From an uncultured archaeon (lineage in GTDB: Archaea > Halobacteriota > Methanosarcinia > Methanosarcinales > Methanoperedenaceae): a stretch of 64,000 bases of DNA. The translations under genes and the position numbers were made by a program. The notes beneath the pieces were generated by a model. That model was not told the origin of the DNA. It did no database searches and saw only the letters and a list, made by a program, of their open reading frames with translations. Within the stretch, counting starts at the first letter, position 1; every line of letters starts with the position of its first letter. This document shows, in pieces, positions 45,502 to 53,755 of this stretch. The stretch spans positions 62,001 through 126,000 of the forward strand of contig CABMIH010000065.1 in assembly GCA_902386205.1 (NCBI GenBank). The letters run 5' to 3'.

Positions 45502-45542
45502 ATCGAGACCCTATGAAAGAGAGCATGGAAACCTATAAGAAC
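45461..45542. promoter_or_regulatory. overlapping divergent promoters of DUF63 and egsA
   Basis: ACTTATATATATACTG (about 45462-45477), inside the DUF63 coding start, is a good plus-strand TATA box for egsA. On the minus strand TTCTTATAGG (about 45533-45542), inside egsA, can serve DUF63. Each promoter thus lies in the other gene. Confidence 0.5.
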
Positions 45543-46580
45543 AAATGGATGCAGCTTCCGAGAACCGTAGTTGTAGGTCATGGTGTAATCAACGACACTG
45601 GTAAGGTATGTAAAGACCTTAAGCTTAATGGGAACTCACTCATAGTTGCGGGAAGCTCTACGCTCAAGGCGGCAGGGAAGACCGCCGGGGTTTCACTTGA
45701 GGATTGTGGTTTTAATGTCGATGTCGCAGTCGTGAAAAATCCCACACTTGACGAAGTGAAGGAAGTTGAGAGAATTGCTGCTGAGGTAAAAGCTTCATTT
45801 TTACTGGGCGTCGGAGGCGGGAAATCCATAGACGTGGCCAAGCTAGCTTCAACGAACCTTGACCTGCCGTTCATAAGCGTCCCCACTGCCGCCTCCCATG
45901 ACGGTATCGTTTCTTCGCGCGCTTCCATCAAAAGGGACGACAGGACGGTTTCACAGGCTGCGCAGACCCCTATTGCAGTTGTGGCCGATACCTCGGTGAT
46001 CGCCGCCGCGCCATACCGCCTTCTTGCGGCAGGCTGCGGCGATATAATCTCCAATTACACGGCTGTGCGGGACTGGGAACTTGCCCACAGGCTGCGTGAT
46101 GAACCTTACAGCGAATATGCCTCCATAATCTCAAAGATGACAGCCAAGATACTTATCGAGTCCGCAGGCGACATAAAACCCGGCATTGAGGAATCAGCCT
46201 GGACAGTGATGAAAGCGCTCGTGGGAAGCGGCGTTGCTATGAGCATTGCGGGCTCATCGCGTCCCGCAAGCGGATCTGAGCACAAATTCAGCCACGCCCT
46301 GGATGAGATCGCACCAATGCCAGCGCTGCATGGCGAGCAGTGCGGCGTCGGGACGATTATGATGATGTACCTTCACGGAGGCAACTGGCAGGAGATCCAT
46401 AATGCCCTGAAGATAATAGGGGCGCCGACCTGTGCACGCGAACTGGGAATAAAGGAAGAATATATTATCAAAGCGCTCCTTCACGCACATGAGATCCGTC
46501 CCGAGAGATATACTATATTAGGAGCGGGATTAACGCCTGAGGCTGCCGAGAAAGTTGCGAGGATCACAAAAGTGATTTGA
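45513..46580 (+). CDS. egsA: sn-glycerol-1-phosphate dehydrogenase
   Basis: 355 residues. Makes G1P, the archaeal membrane-lipid backbone, from DHAP with NAD(P)[14 protein letters not shown] (nucleotide site), [17 protein letters not shown] and the zinc ligands (Asp in [10 protein letters not shown], His in [10 protein letters not shown] and [10 protein letters not shown]) are present. ATG 45513; a later ATG at 45525 is possible. Confidence 0.95.
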   Translation: MKESMETYKNKWMQLPRTVVVGHGVINDTGKVCKDLKLNGNSLIVAGSSTLKAAGKTAGVSLEDCGFNVDVAVVKNPTLDEVKEVERIAAEVKASFLLGVGGGKSIDVAKLASTNLDLPFISVPTAASHDGIVSSRASIKRDDRTVSQAAQTPIAVVADTSVIAAAPYRLLAAGCGDIISNYTAVRDWELAHRLRDEPYSEYASIISKMTAKILIESAGDIKPGIEESAWTVMKALVGSGVAMSIAGSSRPASGSEHKFSHALDEIAPMPALHGEQCGVGTIMMMYLHGGNWQEIHNALKIIGAPTCARELGIKEEYIIKALLHAHEIRPERYTILGAGLTPEAAEKVARITKVI

Positions 46581-46625
46581 TCATTCTAATAATAATTTAA
46601 TTAAAAATAAAAATAGGTGAATTAT

Positions 46626-47075
46626 ATGGAAGAATCGGATGCAATAATAACATTGATAGGAACAAAACTTGCAAGAGTCGGGAACGAATTCATTTTCAAA
46701 GGCGGTTCAAAGGAATGCGAGCCATGCAAACTTAATAAGACATGCCTGTCCCTTAACCCGGGAAGCAAGTACAGGATAACCGCCATCAGGAACGGGGGAA
46801 AACTTGAGTGTTTTGTCCATGATTCCGGGGTTTGCGCTGTTGAAGTGCTCGAAAAGCCGATTGTTGTGGGCATAGATTCCCGCAAGGCCATAAAAGGTTC
46901 AAAAATAATATACGAACCTCCGGCATGTGATCTTTCCAGTTGCACGAATTATGAAATATGCATCGCCCCCGGACTCAGGAAAGGTGATAAATTCACTATA
47001 ATAAATGTAGTGGGCGATATATCAGAATCCTGCGAGAAAGGCCGGTCATTAAAGATAGTTGAGGTAAAAAGGTAA
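46626..47075 (+). CDS. UPF0179 family protein
   Basis: 149 residues from ATG 46626 with AGGTG 6 nt before. A cysteine-rich archaeal protein: CEPCKLNKTCLSLNPG and CDLSSCTNYEICIAP give two four-cysteine sets, probably metal-binding. Function not known. It abuts the next gene. Confidence 0.88.
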   Translation: MEESDAIITLIGTKLARVGNEFIFKGGSKECEPCKLNKTCLSLNPGSKYRITAIRNGGKLECFVHDSGVCAVEVLEKPIVVGIDSRKAIKGSKIIYEPPACDLSSCTNYEICIAPGLRKGDKFTIINVVGDISESCEKGRSLKIVEVKR

Positions 47076-47336
47076 ATGAAAAAGAACGACGAGAACAAAT
47101 GCACGGGGTGTGGTGTCGATCTGACAGGTAAGAAAAGATATCCTGTCTATTCATCGCGGCTTGCGGTGATCGGATACAGATGCCCTGTCTGCCATGAGAA
47201 GGGGAAATCCCCGGAAGTGAAGAAACGCGAGGAAGAAATGAGCAAGCTGATCATGAACGTGCCAAAACTTGAAAATGTGAAGCCTGATCCCGGGAAAAAT
47301 CCGGAAAATGTAGCCGGGGACACAAATATTAATTAA
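47076..47336 (+). CDS. small zinc-ribbon protein
   Basis: 86 residues starting directly after the UPF0179 stop codon. CTGCGVDLTGKKRYPVY and CPVCHEKG make a zinc ribbon; the rest is charged and Pro/Asn-rich. Function unknown, probably linked with UPF0179. Confidence 0.7.
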   Translation: MKKNDENKCTGCGVDLTGKKRYPVYSSRLAVIGYRCPVCHEKGKSPEVKKREEEMSKLIMNVPKLENVKPDPGKNPENVAGDTNIN

Positions 47337-47623
47337 TCAGTTCTATGATCACGGACATCTTCGATACCCTTTAACTGCGACTCTCTTTTACCGGCACGCC
47401 TTCTGGCGATTTCGATGGTGGTTTTCTCCATCATTTCCCGGGTTATGATCGGGATATTTTCCGGTATTTCAATTTTTTCTTTTCTTATTTTCACTAATTT
47501 ATCAACCCCTGTCGCATCTTTTTTATTCTTCATTGAAAGCGATAATAACGATGCAAACATAGCTATAAATACAGGAACGTAATTATTATTTATTAAGTTA
47601 GTGGGAAGGGAAAACTCCCTCAT
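47333..47623 (-). CDS. hypothetical protein with one membrane span
   Basis: 96 residues; N-terminal hydrophobic segment (VPVFIAMFASLLSLSM), then a basic, charged tail (TTIEIARRRAGKRESQ). Not recognised. Overlaps the convergent gene by 4 nt. Confidence 0.5.
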   Translation of the reverse strand: MREFSLPTNLINNNYVPVFIAMFASLLSLSMKNKKDATGVDKLVKIRKEKIEIPENIPIITREMMEKTTIEIARRRAGKRESQLKGIEDVRDHRTD

Positions 47624-47671
47624 GTACTTGTATCAAATAATAGTAAAATTGAACATAACAGGAGGCACAAT

Positions 47672-47974
47672 ATGGTAGGACTTGAAAGCTCGATGGAGAT
47701 GGCTGAATCAGCCACAAAAGTAAAAACACCAAAAGTTGACAACGCCGAAAAAGAAAGGCAAAGGGCATTTCTTGCGCAGTTGAGATCCCGCAAGCCGGAA
47801 AAGGCAAAAGCTGCTGGCAAAAAAGCTCCTTCCAGGGCGAAGAAAGGAAAGAAAATGAAAAAAGCCGTTAAAGGCGAAACATATTATTGCGGAGTCTGCG
47901 GCTGCGAAGTTGTATGCACCACAGAAAGTGACAGCCCGCTCGTTTGCTGCGAGGAAGTAATGTATGTGATTTAA
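47672..47974 (+). CDS. protein with leader-like N-terminus and desulforedoxin-like C-terminus
   Basis: 100 residues in three parts: an N-terminal module MVGLESSMEMAESATKVK running to about residue 40, a Lys/Ala-rich linker (KAKAAGKKAPSRAKKGKKMK), and a C-terminal CGVCGCEVVC...CCEEVM motif like the four-Cys iron site of desulforedoxin. AGGAGG lies at about 47660. The N-terminal module recurs alone in the gene at 48048. Confidence 0.65.
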   Translation: MVGLESSMEMAESATKVKTPKVDNAEKERQRAFLAQLRSRKPEKAKAAGKKAPSRAKKGKKMKKAVKGETYYCGVCGCEVVCTTESDSPLVCCEEVMYVI

Positions 47975-48047
47975 GCTTATTTGATAATAAAACATCGCTA
48001 AAAATAAATTTCCGATGAATTCATAAATTAAGTGGAGGTGAAAAAAA

Positions 48048-48191
48048 ATGGTCGGACTGGAAAGCTCGATGGATCTGGCAGAATCAGCTAAAAAAGTCAA
48101 AAAACCTGATGTTGCCGATGCCGAAAGGGAGAGGCAGAAAAAGTTCTATGAGCAATTGAGAAGCCGCTCAGCGCCTGTACCCGAAGCATAA
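48048..48191 (+). CDS. 47-residue paralogue of the N-terminal module
   Basis: MVGLESSMDLAESAKKVK, then AERERQKKFYEQLRSRSAP: nearly the same as residues 1-41 of the upstream protein, but ending before any linker or cysteine motif. GGAGGTG lies 8 nt before the ATG. Short, clearly translated, function unknown. Confidence 0.65.
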   Translation: MVGLESSMDLAESAKKVKKPDVADAERERQKKFYEQLRSRSAPVPEA

Positions 48192-48412
48192 AGGCAGGAA
48201 AAAATAATTAGTGGAAACTGTTGGCTGTAGGCATGGGGGAAGTGAGAGACCAATTTTGATTAACTCTTTCGACGTGTCGAGGTGTTATCTTCACCTAACC
48301 TGTGTCTAACGGCAATTTTTTAAATTCAATGCATCAAAAACATAAAATGAACAACCAAAGCTTTAATATGATGGTAACTTAGATAAAAATGAAAATGGAG
48401 GTAGAAAGGTCG

Positions 48413-48592
48413 ATGATATTCATGTGCAGCACATATGTGCCTTTCTCTTTGACGCCTGAAGACCTCGAACGGATGGCAAGAGAAAGCGGGATGTTCTATT
48501 GCATGTCATGCAAAAAAACATTCATGATGAAAAATCCGGGCACTGACTGCCCGCATTGCGGTTCAAAGAAAATCAAGCCAAGAGCTAAATAA
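48413..48592 (+). CDS. small zinc-ribbon protein
   Basis: 59 residues from ATG 48413, after GGAGGT (48397-48402); ATG 48389 would add 8. Two CxxC pairs (CMSCKKTF and CPHCGSKKI) make a zinc ribbon. Function unknown. Bases 48192-48388 before it hold no gene. Confidence 0.65.
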   Translation: MIFMCSTYVPFSLTPEDLERMARESGMFYCMSCKKTFMMKNPGTDCPHCGSKKIKPRAK

Positions 48593-48613
48593 CCCTGAAA
48601 AATAACAGGTCTA

Positions 48614-50785
48614 TTAACTACCCTTCCTACTGCTGATGATGTTTTTATCAATCAATCCCTGCAGTAAGTTCCTGGTCTTGGTTTCAGCGTCAGTATGGCC
48701 CGGTTGATGCTTTTCTTTTATCATATTTATAATTTCGGATAAATTCGATTTTCCGTTGCAGTTGATGAGCAGGTCTTTTACAAACCCGGATACAGTTAAT
48801 ATCCTGTTATTGTTGCTATCGAACAGTACATTTGTCTTTTCCATGTGCATTTTTTTTAAAGCGTTCCCTGTCATCATAGCCTGGTGCAACTGCGCCCAGT
48901 TAAAGTTGAAAGTCCCGATAAAAACACCTTCATTAAGGACCGGATATAATTCCATATTTGTTGGATCGACGTTAACCGGTTTTTCACCTGATCTTTTCTT
49001 CAGTATCCTGTCGATCTGCTCTGACAGGTCAGGGACCTCATTCATATTTTTCTTGAAGTGTGATACATACAGGAAAAGATGTTCCCTGTCAAGATTGCTC
49101 CATATGGGGAAATCTCTGTACTTCAGTGAAAGCTCATCGTAGAATTCCTGGATTATATCATCCGTCTCTTTCTTTGACATGCCGCAAGCCACATCATATT
49201 CATACCAGAGAGACATATCCATGTTATCATTCTTCAGGATAGTTCGGACATAAAACACGCGCGGGTTTTCATAGACCTTTGAATGCTTGGTCAATTGAAA
49301 ACTGCCAAACGACATTGAACGGATTATTTTATTATTCTGCAAAATAAAATCCTTTGTTTCCCTTGCCTCTTCCCGCGTTTCAGTGGGAAATCCGAAAATC
49401 AAAAAAAGGTGGGTCCAGATTCCCGCGTCTGCACAATATTTGCAGATTTTCAGGACATTTTCCTTTTTTATCCCTTTATCCATGCAACCCAGGATCCTTT
49501 CATTTGCGGATTCCAATCCAAAATATATCATCCTGCATCCCGCATCAACAAGCTTATTACTTAGCTCTTGCGAAAATGCGGGCTCAAACCTTGAATCTGC
49601 AAGCCATGATATATCAAGGCCATGCTCATTTATTTTATCAGACAGGGCGCTGATCAGTTTCGGGGAAATCCCCTCATCCTGGAACGTGAAAAATCCTGTT
49701 TCATATTTATTTTTTAAGGTCTTAAGGTCGCTATATAACAGCTCAACATTCCGGGGCCTGTATTTCCCCGAATAACCATAACTGTGGTCGCAAAAAGTGC
49801 ATCGTCCCCAGTAACATCCCCTCGATGAAAGGAGCGGCAGGATAAGTTCAGGGGATAAATACCGGTCAAGCGGGAGACCGTCAAAGCAGGGAGTCGGCAG
49901 GGAGTTAATATCTTCCCCTTCTGGATTTATCCTGTTGACTTTGATACCAGGCCCGTTCCTATATATCAGGTTGGGAACATCCTTTAGATCAAATTCCCCA
50001 TTCAGGTGTTTAATAAGGTTGAGCAGGGCGGTTTCGCCTTCATGCACTATCACGCTGTCAAAAATGGAGAAAAGTTCATTATTCCTGCTTACCTCGCTGA
50101 TAAGACGGGTGAAAACACTTCCTCCGATGTTTATATGGATATCCCTGTCCGCTTTTTTTATAAGGTTTGCAAGCGTCAGCCCGGGTATTAACTGGCTGGT
50201 ATTGATTATCGAAATGCCTATTAATCCCGGTTTATCGGCCAATACCTCCGGGACTGTGTTTTTTTCGAAATAATCTATGAAAAGATTCTCTTCCCTGTCA
50301 TTTATAGCTGAAAGTATATCTTTGCTTGAACGGCACGAATACCGCATATCATAGGCATTAAAAGTCAGATTCGTAGGATAGTATGCAGATGAGGCAAGCT
50401 TAAGGCCAAGCTTAAGTATCTTGAAAATGCTGAAATGTTCTTCAAACTCGTAAAAATTTTCTTTGTTTCTAAGGTGTTTTTTTGCATTATCAATCTCTTC
50501 AAGGATATATTCGCCAAAAAGTATTGAGCTTCCCAGTGCATGGTACTGTTTTTGGTGTTGCGGTGATAGCTCATTTTTGGAGTCCAGTTCCTGGAACCTC
50601 GAACAAGCCCTTTCAAAGAACGGGAGAAGACCTTTTTTACTTAATATCTCATCATAAAAAGATACATTGATATCCACCTGTTCAACATCACAGTTATTGG
50701 CCCTCAAAAAAGCGGTCAGGGAAGGAAGGCTGAGATAGGGCTGGGTGGGAATCCATTGTGGAGGGAATAATAATTTTGTAAGCAT
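48614..50785 (-). CDS. B12-binding radical SAM enzyme with PqqD-like C-terminal domain
   Basis: 723 residues. The N-terminal third has a B12-binding fold (GLIGISIINTSQLIPGLTLA, INIGGSVFTRLI). The radical SAM core starts at SSRGCYWGRCTFCDHSYGY; by count the cysteines are CX4CX2C, not the common CX3CX2C. The last 120 residues (ILTVSGFVKDLLINCNGKSN, then ETKTRNLLQGLIDKNI) resemble PqqD, the peptide-recognition element of RiPP enzymes. Together these suggest a peptide or protein methyltransferase-type enzyme. Single gene. Confidence 0.82.
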   Translation of the reverse strand: MLTKLLFPPQWIPTQPYLSLPSLTAFLRANNCDVEQVDINVSFYDEILSKKGLLPFFERACSRFQELDSKNELSPQHQKQYHALGSSILFGEYILEEIDNAKKHLRNKENFYEFEEHFSIFKILKLGLKLASSAYYPTNLTFNAYDMRYSCRSSKDILSAINDREENLFIDYFEKNTVPEVLADKPGLIGISIINTSQLIPGLTLANLIKKADRDIHINIGGSVFTRLISEVSRNNELFSIFDSVIVHEGETALLNLIKHLNGEFDLKDVPNLIYRNGPGIKVNRINPEGEDINSLPTPCFDGLPLDRYLSPELILPLLSSRGCYWGRCTFCDHSYGYSGKYRPRNVELLYSDLKTLKNKYETGFFTFQDEGISPKLISALSDKINEHGLDISWLADSRFEPAFSQELSNKLVDAGCRMIYFGLESANERILGCMDKGIKKENVLKICKYCADAGIWTHLFLIFGFPTETREEARETKDFILQNNKIIRSMSFGSFQLTKHSKVYENPRVFYVRTILKNDNMDMSLWYEYDVACGMSKKETDDIIQEFYDELSLKYRDFPIWSNLDREHLFLYVSHFKKNMNEVPDLSEQIDRILKKRSGEKPVNVDPTNMELYPVLNEGVFIGTFNFNWAQLHQAMMTGNALKKMHMEKTNVLFDSNNNRILTVSGFVKDLLINCNGKSNLSEIINMIKEKHQPGHTDAETKTRNLLQGLIDKNIISSRKGS

Positions 50786-50833
50786 GGGTTTTCTGGTGAT
50801 GAATTAAGTACAATTACAATAAAACTTTTGGTA

Positions 50834-51127
50834 TCATTGACTTTTGTCATGTTCTTTCATTTCACACTCAATAAAACAAGCGATCATGGTGCGATAGACC
50901 TTCTCGACTATATCGGGGTCAATCTCCCGTTCCGAGGCAAGGGTTCTTACTTTTGCGATAACTTCCTCAACACGTTTTGGAGCCCTGACATCCTCTCTGG
51001 TTTTCTTGAACCCTGCCGCCTGTTTCACATAGCGCCTCCTTTCCGATAACAGTCTGACTATTTCCCTGTCTATTGAGTCGATATTTTCCCTTACCTCATC
51101 TATACTCTTGCATTCGGTCATGATCAT
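50834..51127 (-). CDS. aroQ: chorismate mutase (AroQ type)
   Basis: 97 residues, all helical: VRENIDSIDREIVRLLSERR, then KVRTLASEREIDPDIVEKVY. Converts chorismate to prephenate for Phe/Tyr. ATG 51127 overlaps the stop of a 46-residue ORF (ATGA); ATG 51121 is also possible. Confidence 0.9.
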   Translation of the reverse strand: MIMTECKSIDEVRENIDSIDREIVRLLSERRRYVKQAAGFKKTREDVRAPKRVEEVIAKVRTLASEREIDPDIVEKVYRTMIACFIECEMKEHDKSQ

Positions 51128-51264
51128 TTCCTTTTCGTGTCTTCTGTTTCTTTTTTGACATCCCTTAATTTTTGCATGCGCCGGTCGTATTCCTTCACCT
51201 GCCCATCATCGGCGTAGTCTGTGCCGACCTGGCGCATTTCATCGTAATGCCATCCTGGTTTCAT
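51124..51264 (-). CDS. 46-residue ORF, like the N-terminus of a SAM methyltransferase
   Basis: ATG 51264, 9 nt after the HAD gene, encodes WHYDEMRQVGTDYADDGQV, KEYDRRMQKLRD, then charged residues. This looks like the first 40 residues of class I methyltransferases in Methanosarcinales, with the SAM-binding part gone. Its TGA overlaps the aroQ ATG, so it is likely translated. Confidence 0.5.
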   Translation of the reverse strand: MKPGWHYDEMRQVGTDYADDGQVKEYDRRMQKLRDVKKETEDTKRK

Positions 51265-51273
51265 AATTCCATC

Positions 51274-51936
51274 TCATCCATTATTTCCATCTTCACGTCC
51301 CTCTTCCTCACGTATATATCTCTCAAGCTCCCTGTGGCTTTCCACTATCAAATCTGCCTCCTTCAGTTTCTCCTTCTCAAGGTACGTGGGTATCGCTATG
51401 CATCGCAGCCCGGCATTCTTGGCCGAGCGTATCCCCAGAGGTGCATTCTCAATAACAAGGCATTGTTTCCCTGGTACGCCAAGCTTCTCCACTGCTTTAA
51501 GATAAGGCTCCGGTGAAGGCTTGCTTTGCTTGACATCATCCCCTCCGATTATTACCTGGAAAATATTGGGAAAGAAGGAATCTATGATATAATGCACGGT
51601 TTTATTGTTCGAACCCGATACGACCGCAAGTTTGTATTTTGGCGCAAGCGACTTGAGCAGCTCTTTTATACCATCAAAGGGTTTGACATGCTCTATCCTG
51701 TTGAATATCTCGGTTTTCTTACCGCTGAGTTCACGCACATCCTCTTCTGTTGGATTGTGGCCGAACCGCCTGAATATTATTTCAATTAGCTGCCTGTTGT
51801 TTGATCCTTCAAGTTCATAGATATCGTTCCTGGTTATAGTAATGCCTGCTGTTGCAAGCGCCTGTTTCCATGCCTCGGCATGGTCTGGCATTGAATCTAC
51901 AAGCACCCCGTCCATATCAAATATTATCGCTTTCAT
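51274..51936 (-). CDS. HAD-family sugar-phosphate phosphatase / beta-phosphoglucomutase-like
   Basis: 220 residues: IIFDMDGVLVDSMPDH (nucleophile Asp), LAVVSGSNNKT (motif II), QSKPSPEPYLKAV (Lys) and VIENAPLGIRSAKNAG. Substrate unknown; probably a sugar phosphate. First gene of the unit with the 46-residue ORF and aroQ. Confidence 0.88.
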   Translation of the reverse strand: MKAIIFDMDGVLVDSMPDHAEAWKQALATAGITITRNDIYELEGSNNRQLIEIIFRRFGHNPTEEDVRELSGKKTEIFNRIEHVKPFDGIKELLKSLAPKYKLAVVSGSNNKTVHYIIDSFFPNIFQVIIGGDDVKQSKPSPEPYLKAVEKLGVPGKQCLVIENAPLGIRSAKNAGLRCIAIPTYLEKEKLKEADLIVESHRELERYIREEEGREDGNNG

Positions 51937-52058
51937 TGTGCCCCCTTATCATTTCTTTCATTCCAGATAAGCGATGTGGATATATTCACAACTCTTTTTA
52001 TAATAATGTGAAAGACAATTCATTTGGCACATTTTATTGTGCAATGAGAGGTGATAAT

Positions 52059-52295
52059 TTGGAAAAAGAACAATATTTGAAAATTGCCCTTGAGAAACTT
52101 ACGGCAGTATTTTCAGAAACCGGCGCAAAAGCTACCATTGATGTAATGGCTAAATTAAAACTTGCATCGATCGCAGACGTAGATAAAAACCTCATGGATG
52201 AATTAAATTCAATTTTGTATAAAAGAGTGAAAATATTAAAAGGTGAAAACATGGCAGCACAGTTCCTTAAATCAATAACTGCTGCATGCGGGTGA
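52059..52295 (+). CDS. small soluble helical protein, first gene of a three-gene module
   Basis: 78 residues from TTG 52059, which has GAGGTGA 4 nt before; ATG 52044 adds 5 residues. Helical: YLKIALEKLTAVFSETGAKA, then KRVKILKGENMAAQFLKSI. Not recognised. It is followed after 6 nt by two membrane protein genes. Confidence 0.6.
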   Translation: MEKEQYLKIALEKLTAVFSETGAKATIDVMAKLKLASIADVDKNLMDELNSILYKRVKILKGENMAAQFLKSITAACG

Positions 52296-52301
52296 TAAAA
52301 A

Positions 52302-52628
52302 ATGAGCGAAATAGTAAAATTTTTGATAGAACCGGCAACACAGGCAGTGTTCTGGTTGATATGCGTTGTGTTTGCTTTCTTATTTGCAATTTATGTTAAA
52401 AAACTTAGTTTCGGTGATGATACAGGTGGAAAAGCGTGGTCGATTATTGCAATAGGATTATTCCTGATAGGATTGCGGGTAAGCTTCAAATTAATATTCC
52501 CGAACTTTTCAGCAAGCTATGACTTACAGGTAGCCAGGTATCTTCTGGGAATCACAGGTTCGATAGTCCTGCTGTATGGGTTCTTCAATTATTACAGCGC
52601 GGTAAATAACATGTACAGGGGTGCATAG
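52302..52628 (+). CDS. three-span membrane protein, unknown function
   Basis: 108 residues with three hydrophobic spans (AVFWLICVVFAFLFAIYV; IIAIGLFLIGLRVSFKLIF; LLGITGSIVLLYGFFNYY). Unrecognised. Part of the three-gene module. Confidence 0.65.
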   Translation: MSEIVKFLIEPATQAVFWLICVVFAFLFAIYVKKLSFGDDTGGKAWSIIAIGLFLIGLRVSFKLIFPNFSASYDLQVARYLLGITGSIVLLYGFFNYYSAVNNMYRGA

Positions 52629-52630
52629 GC

Positions 52631-52990
52631 ATGGCATGCAATCTCGGTCCTGAGTTCCTTTGCAGCAGCATATCCAGCCTGCGCGTTGCTGAGGATGCAG
52701 TTACAGCGTTGATAATAGCTGTGATAATTTATCTTGTAATAAGCCTCGGATACCAGACAATAAAACAGGGGCCCCTGATGAAAAGACTGCTGGTTTTCGC
52801 TCTCGGGTTCATACCCTTCCTCCTCTGGAAATTGTTTGGCGCATTCAGACGGGTCTTTCTTGATTCGACAAACCCGTTGAACGGGACGCTGAACGAATTC
52901 GGTGAAGTCATGGAAGCAGTATCTGCATTGATGATCCTCGCAGCGCTGGTGTATATGTACACATTACTGAAACCGGAGAAGGTGACCTGA
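52631..52990 (+). CDS. three-span membrane protein, unknown function
   Basis: 119 residues; spans at ALIIAVIIYLVISLG, LLVFALGFIPFLLWKLF and AVSALMILAALVYMYTLL, with external cysteines near the N-terminus. Last gene of the module, 2 nt after the previous one. Confidence 0.65.
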   Translation: MACNLGPEFLCSSISSLRVAEDAVTALIIAVIIYLVISLGYQTIKQGPLMKRLLVFALGFIPFLLWKLFGAFRRVFLDSTNPLNGTLNEFGEVMEAVSALMILAALVYMYTLLKPEKVT

Positions 52991-53023
52991 TAGTCCCTTC
53001 TTTTATTATTTTAGCGAATTTAA

Positions 53024-53707
53024 TTATTCAGATGCAGTTTTTGGCGCGAGGATTTCCCCGGTGTATCTCTCAAGATAATTCACTTCTTTGATCTCAGTGT
53101 TATTGATTATCTCTTTCGCGATCTGCCTTTTTGACATCAGCCATCTCTGGTTATATGTCAGTTCAGGCTCTATTTCAACCGTGACGGTTCCATCGTTCAC
53201 CTTGATCGAAAAGGCTCTTCCGATATACAGGCCAAGAAGACCCTGTACCTTGGCTTCCGTATCTTCGATCTTTTCTATGATCTCATAATCGTATGTGACC
53301 GTTTGCCCCGCCAGGAACCTGTTAAAGTCCACCTGCGCCATCCTGCCGATCACCCTTATTATAATTCCCGGCCTGCCGTCGATCTCCACGGGCATACCAA
53401 CCTGTGGCCTGTCCTTGAACCTTGTGATCGGTATGCTTTCAATAAGTTCGGGGTTCCTGTGGCCAAAGGCCTTTTCCGGCGGGATAGTAACGCTGCCTTT
53501 GTATCCAACCTCTTTGCCTGCAAAATCCTCATCCAATCCGGCTACGGTATGACCTGAACCCACTATGATTATGTCCCCACCATATTTCCCTTTTTCGTTG
53601 TAAATATTGTTGGCTTTTGCGGTCTCTTCATCAGTCGTATCAAAAATGCGGTCATCGGATTTTCCGGTGTATGAAACTTTAATAAAATCTCCATTTACGA
53701 TGCTCAT
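53024..53707 (-). CDS. FKBP-type peptidyl-prolyl isomerase (long archaeal SlyD-like form)
   Basis: 227 residues from ATG 53707 (GDFIKVSYTGKSDDRIFDTT). IVGSGHTVAGLDEDFAGKEV, VTIPPEKAFGHRNPELI and VDFNRFLAGQTVTYDYEI are the FKBP/IF-domain blocks. A C-terminal extension of about 80 residues is usual in the archaeal long form. Cytosolic chaperone/isomerase. Confidence 0.9.
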   Translation of the reverse strand: MSIVNGDFIKVSYTGKSDDRIFDTTDEETAKANNIYNEKGKYGGDIIIVGSGHTVAGLDEDFAGKEVGYKGSVTIPPEKAFGHRNPELIESIPITRFKDRPQVGMPVEIDGRPGIIIRVIGRMAQVDFNRFLAGQTVTYDYEIIEKIEDTEAKVQGLLGLYIGRAFSIKVNDGTVTVEIEPELTYNQRWLMSKRQIAKEIINNTEIKEVNYLERYTGEILAPKTASE

Positions 53708-53755
53708 AATAGTCAATCCTTTTCGGCTCTTTCATGTATCAATGGTATAAAATAC

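Noticed and set aside
51852-52058. upstream extension of the 52059 gene
   Set aside because: Runs into the HAD gene on the other strand; the ribosome site at 52048-52054 supports the later start.
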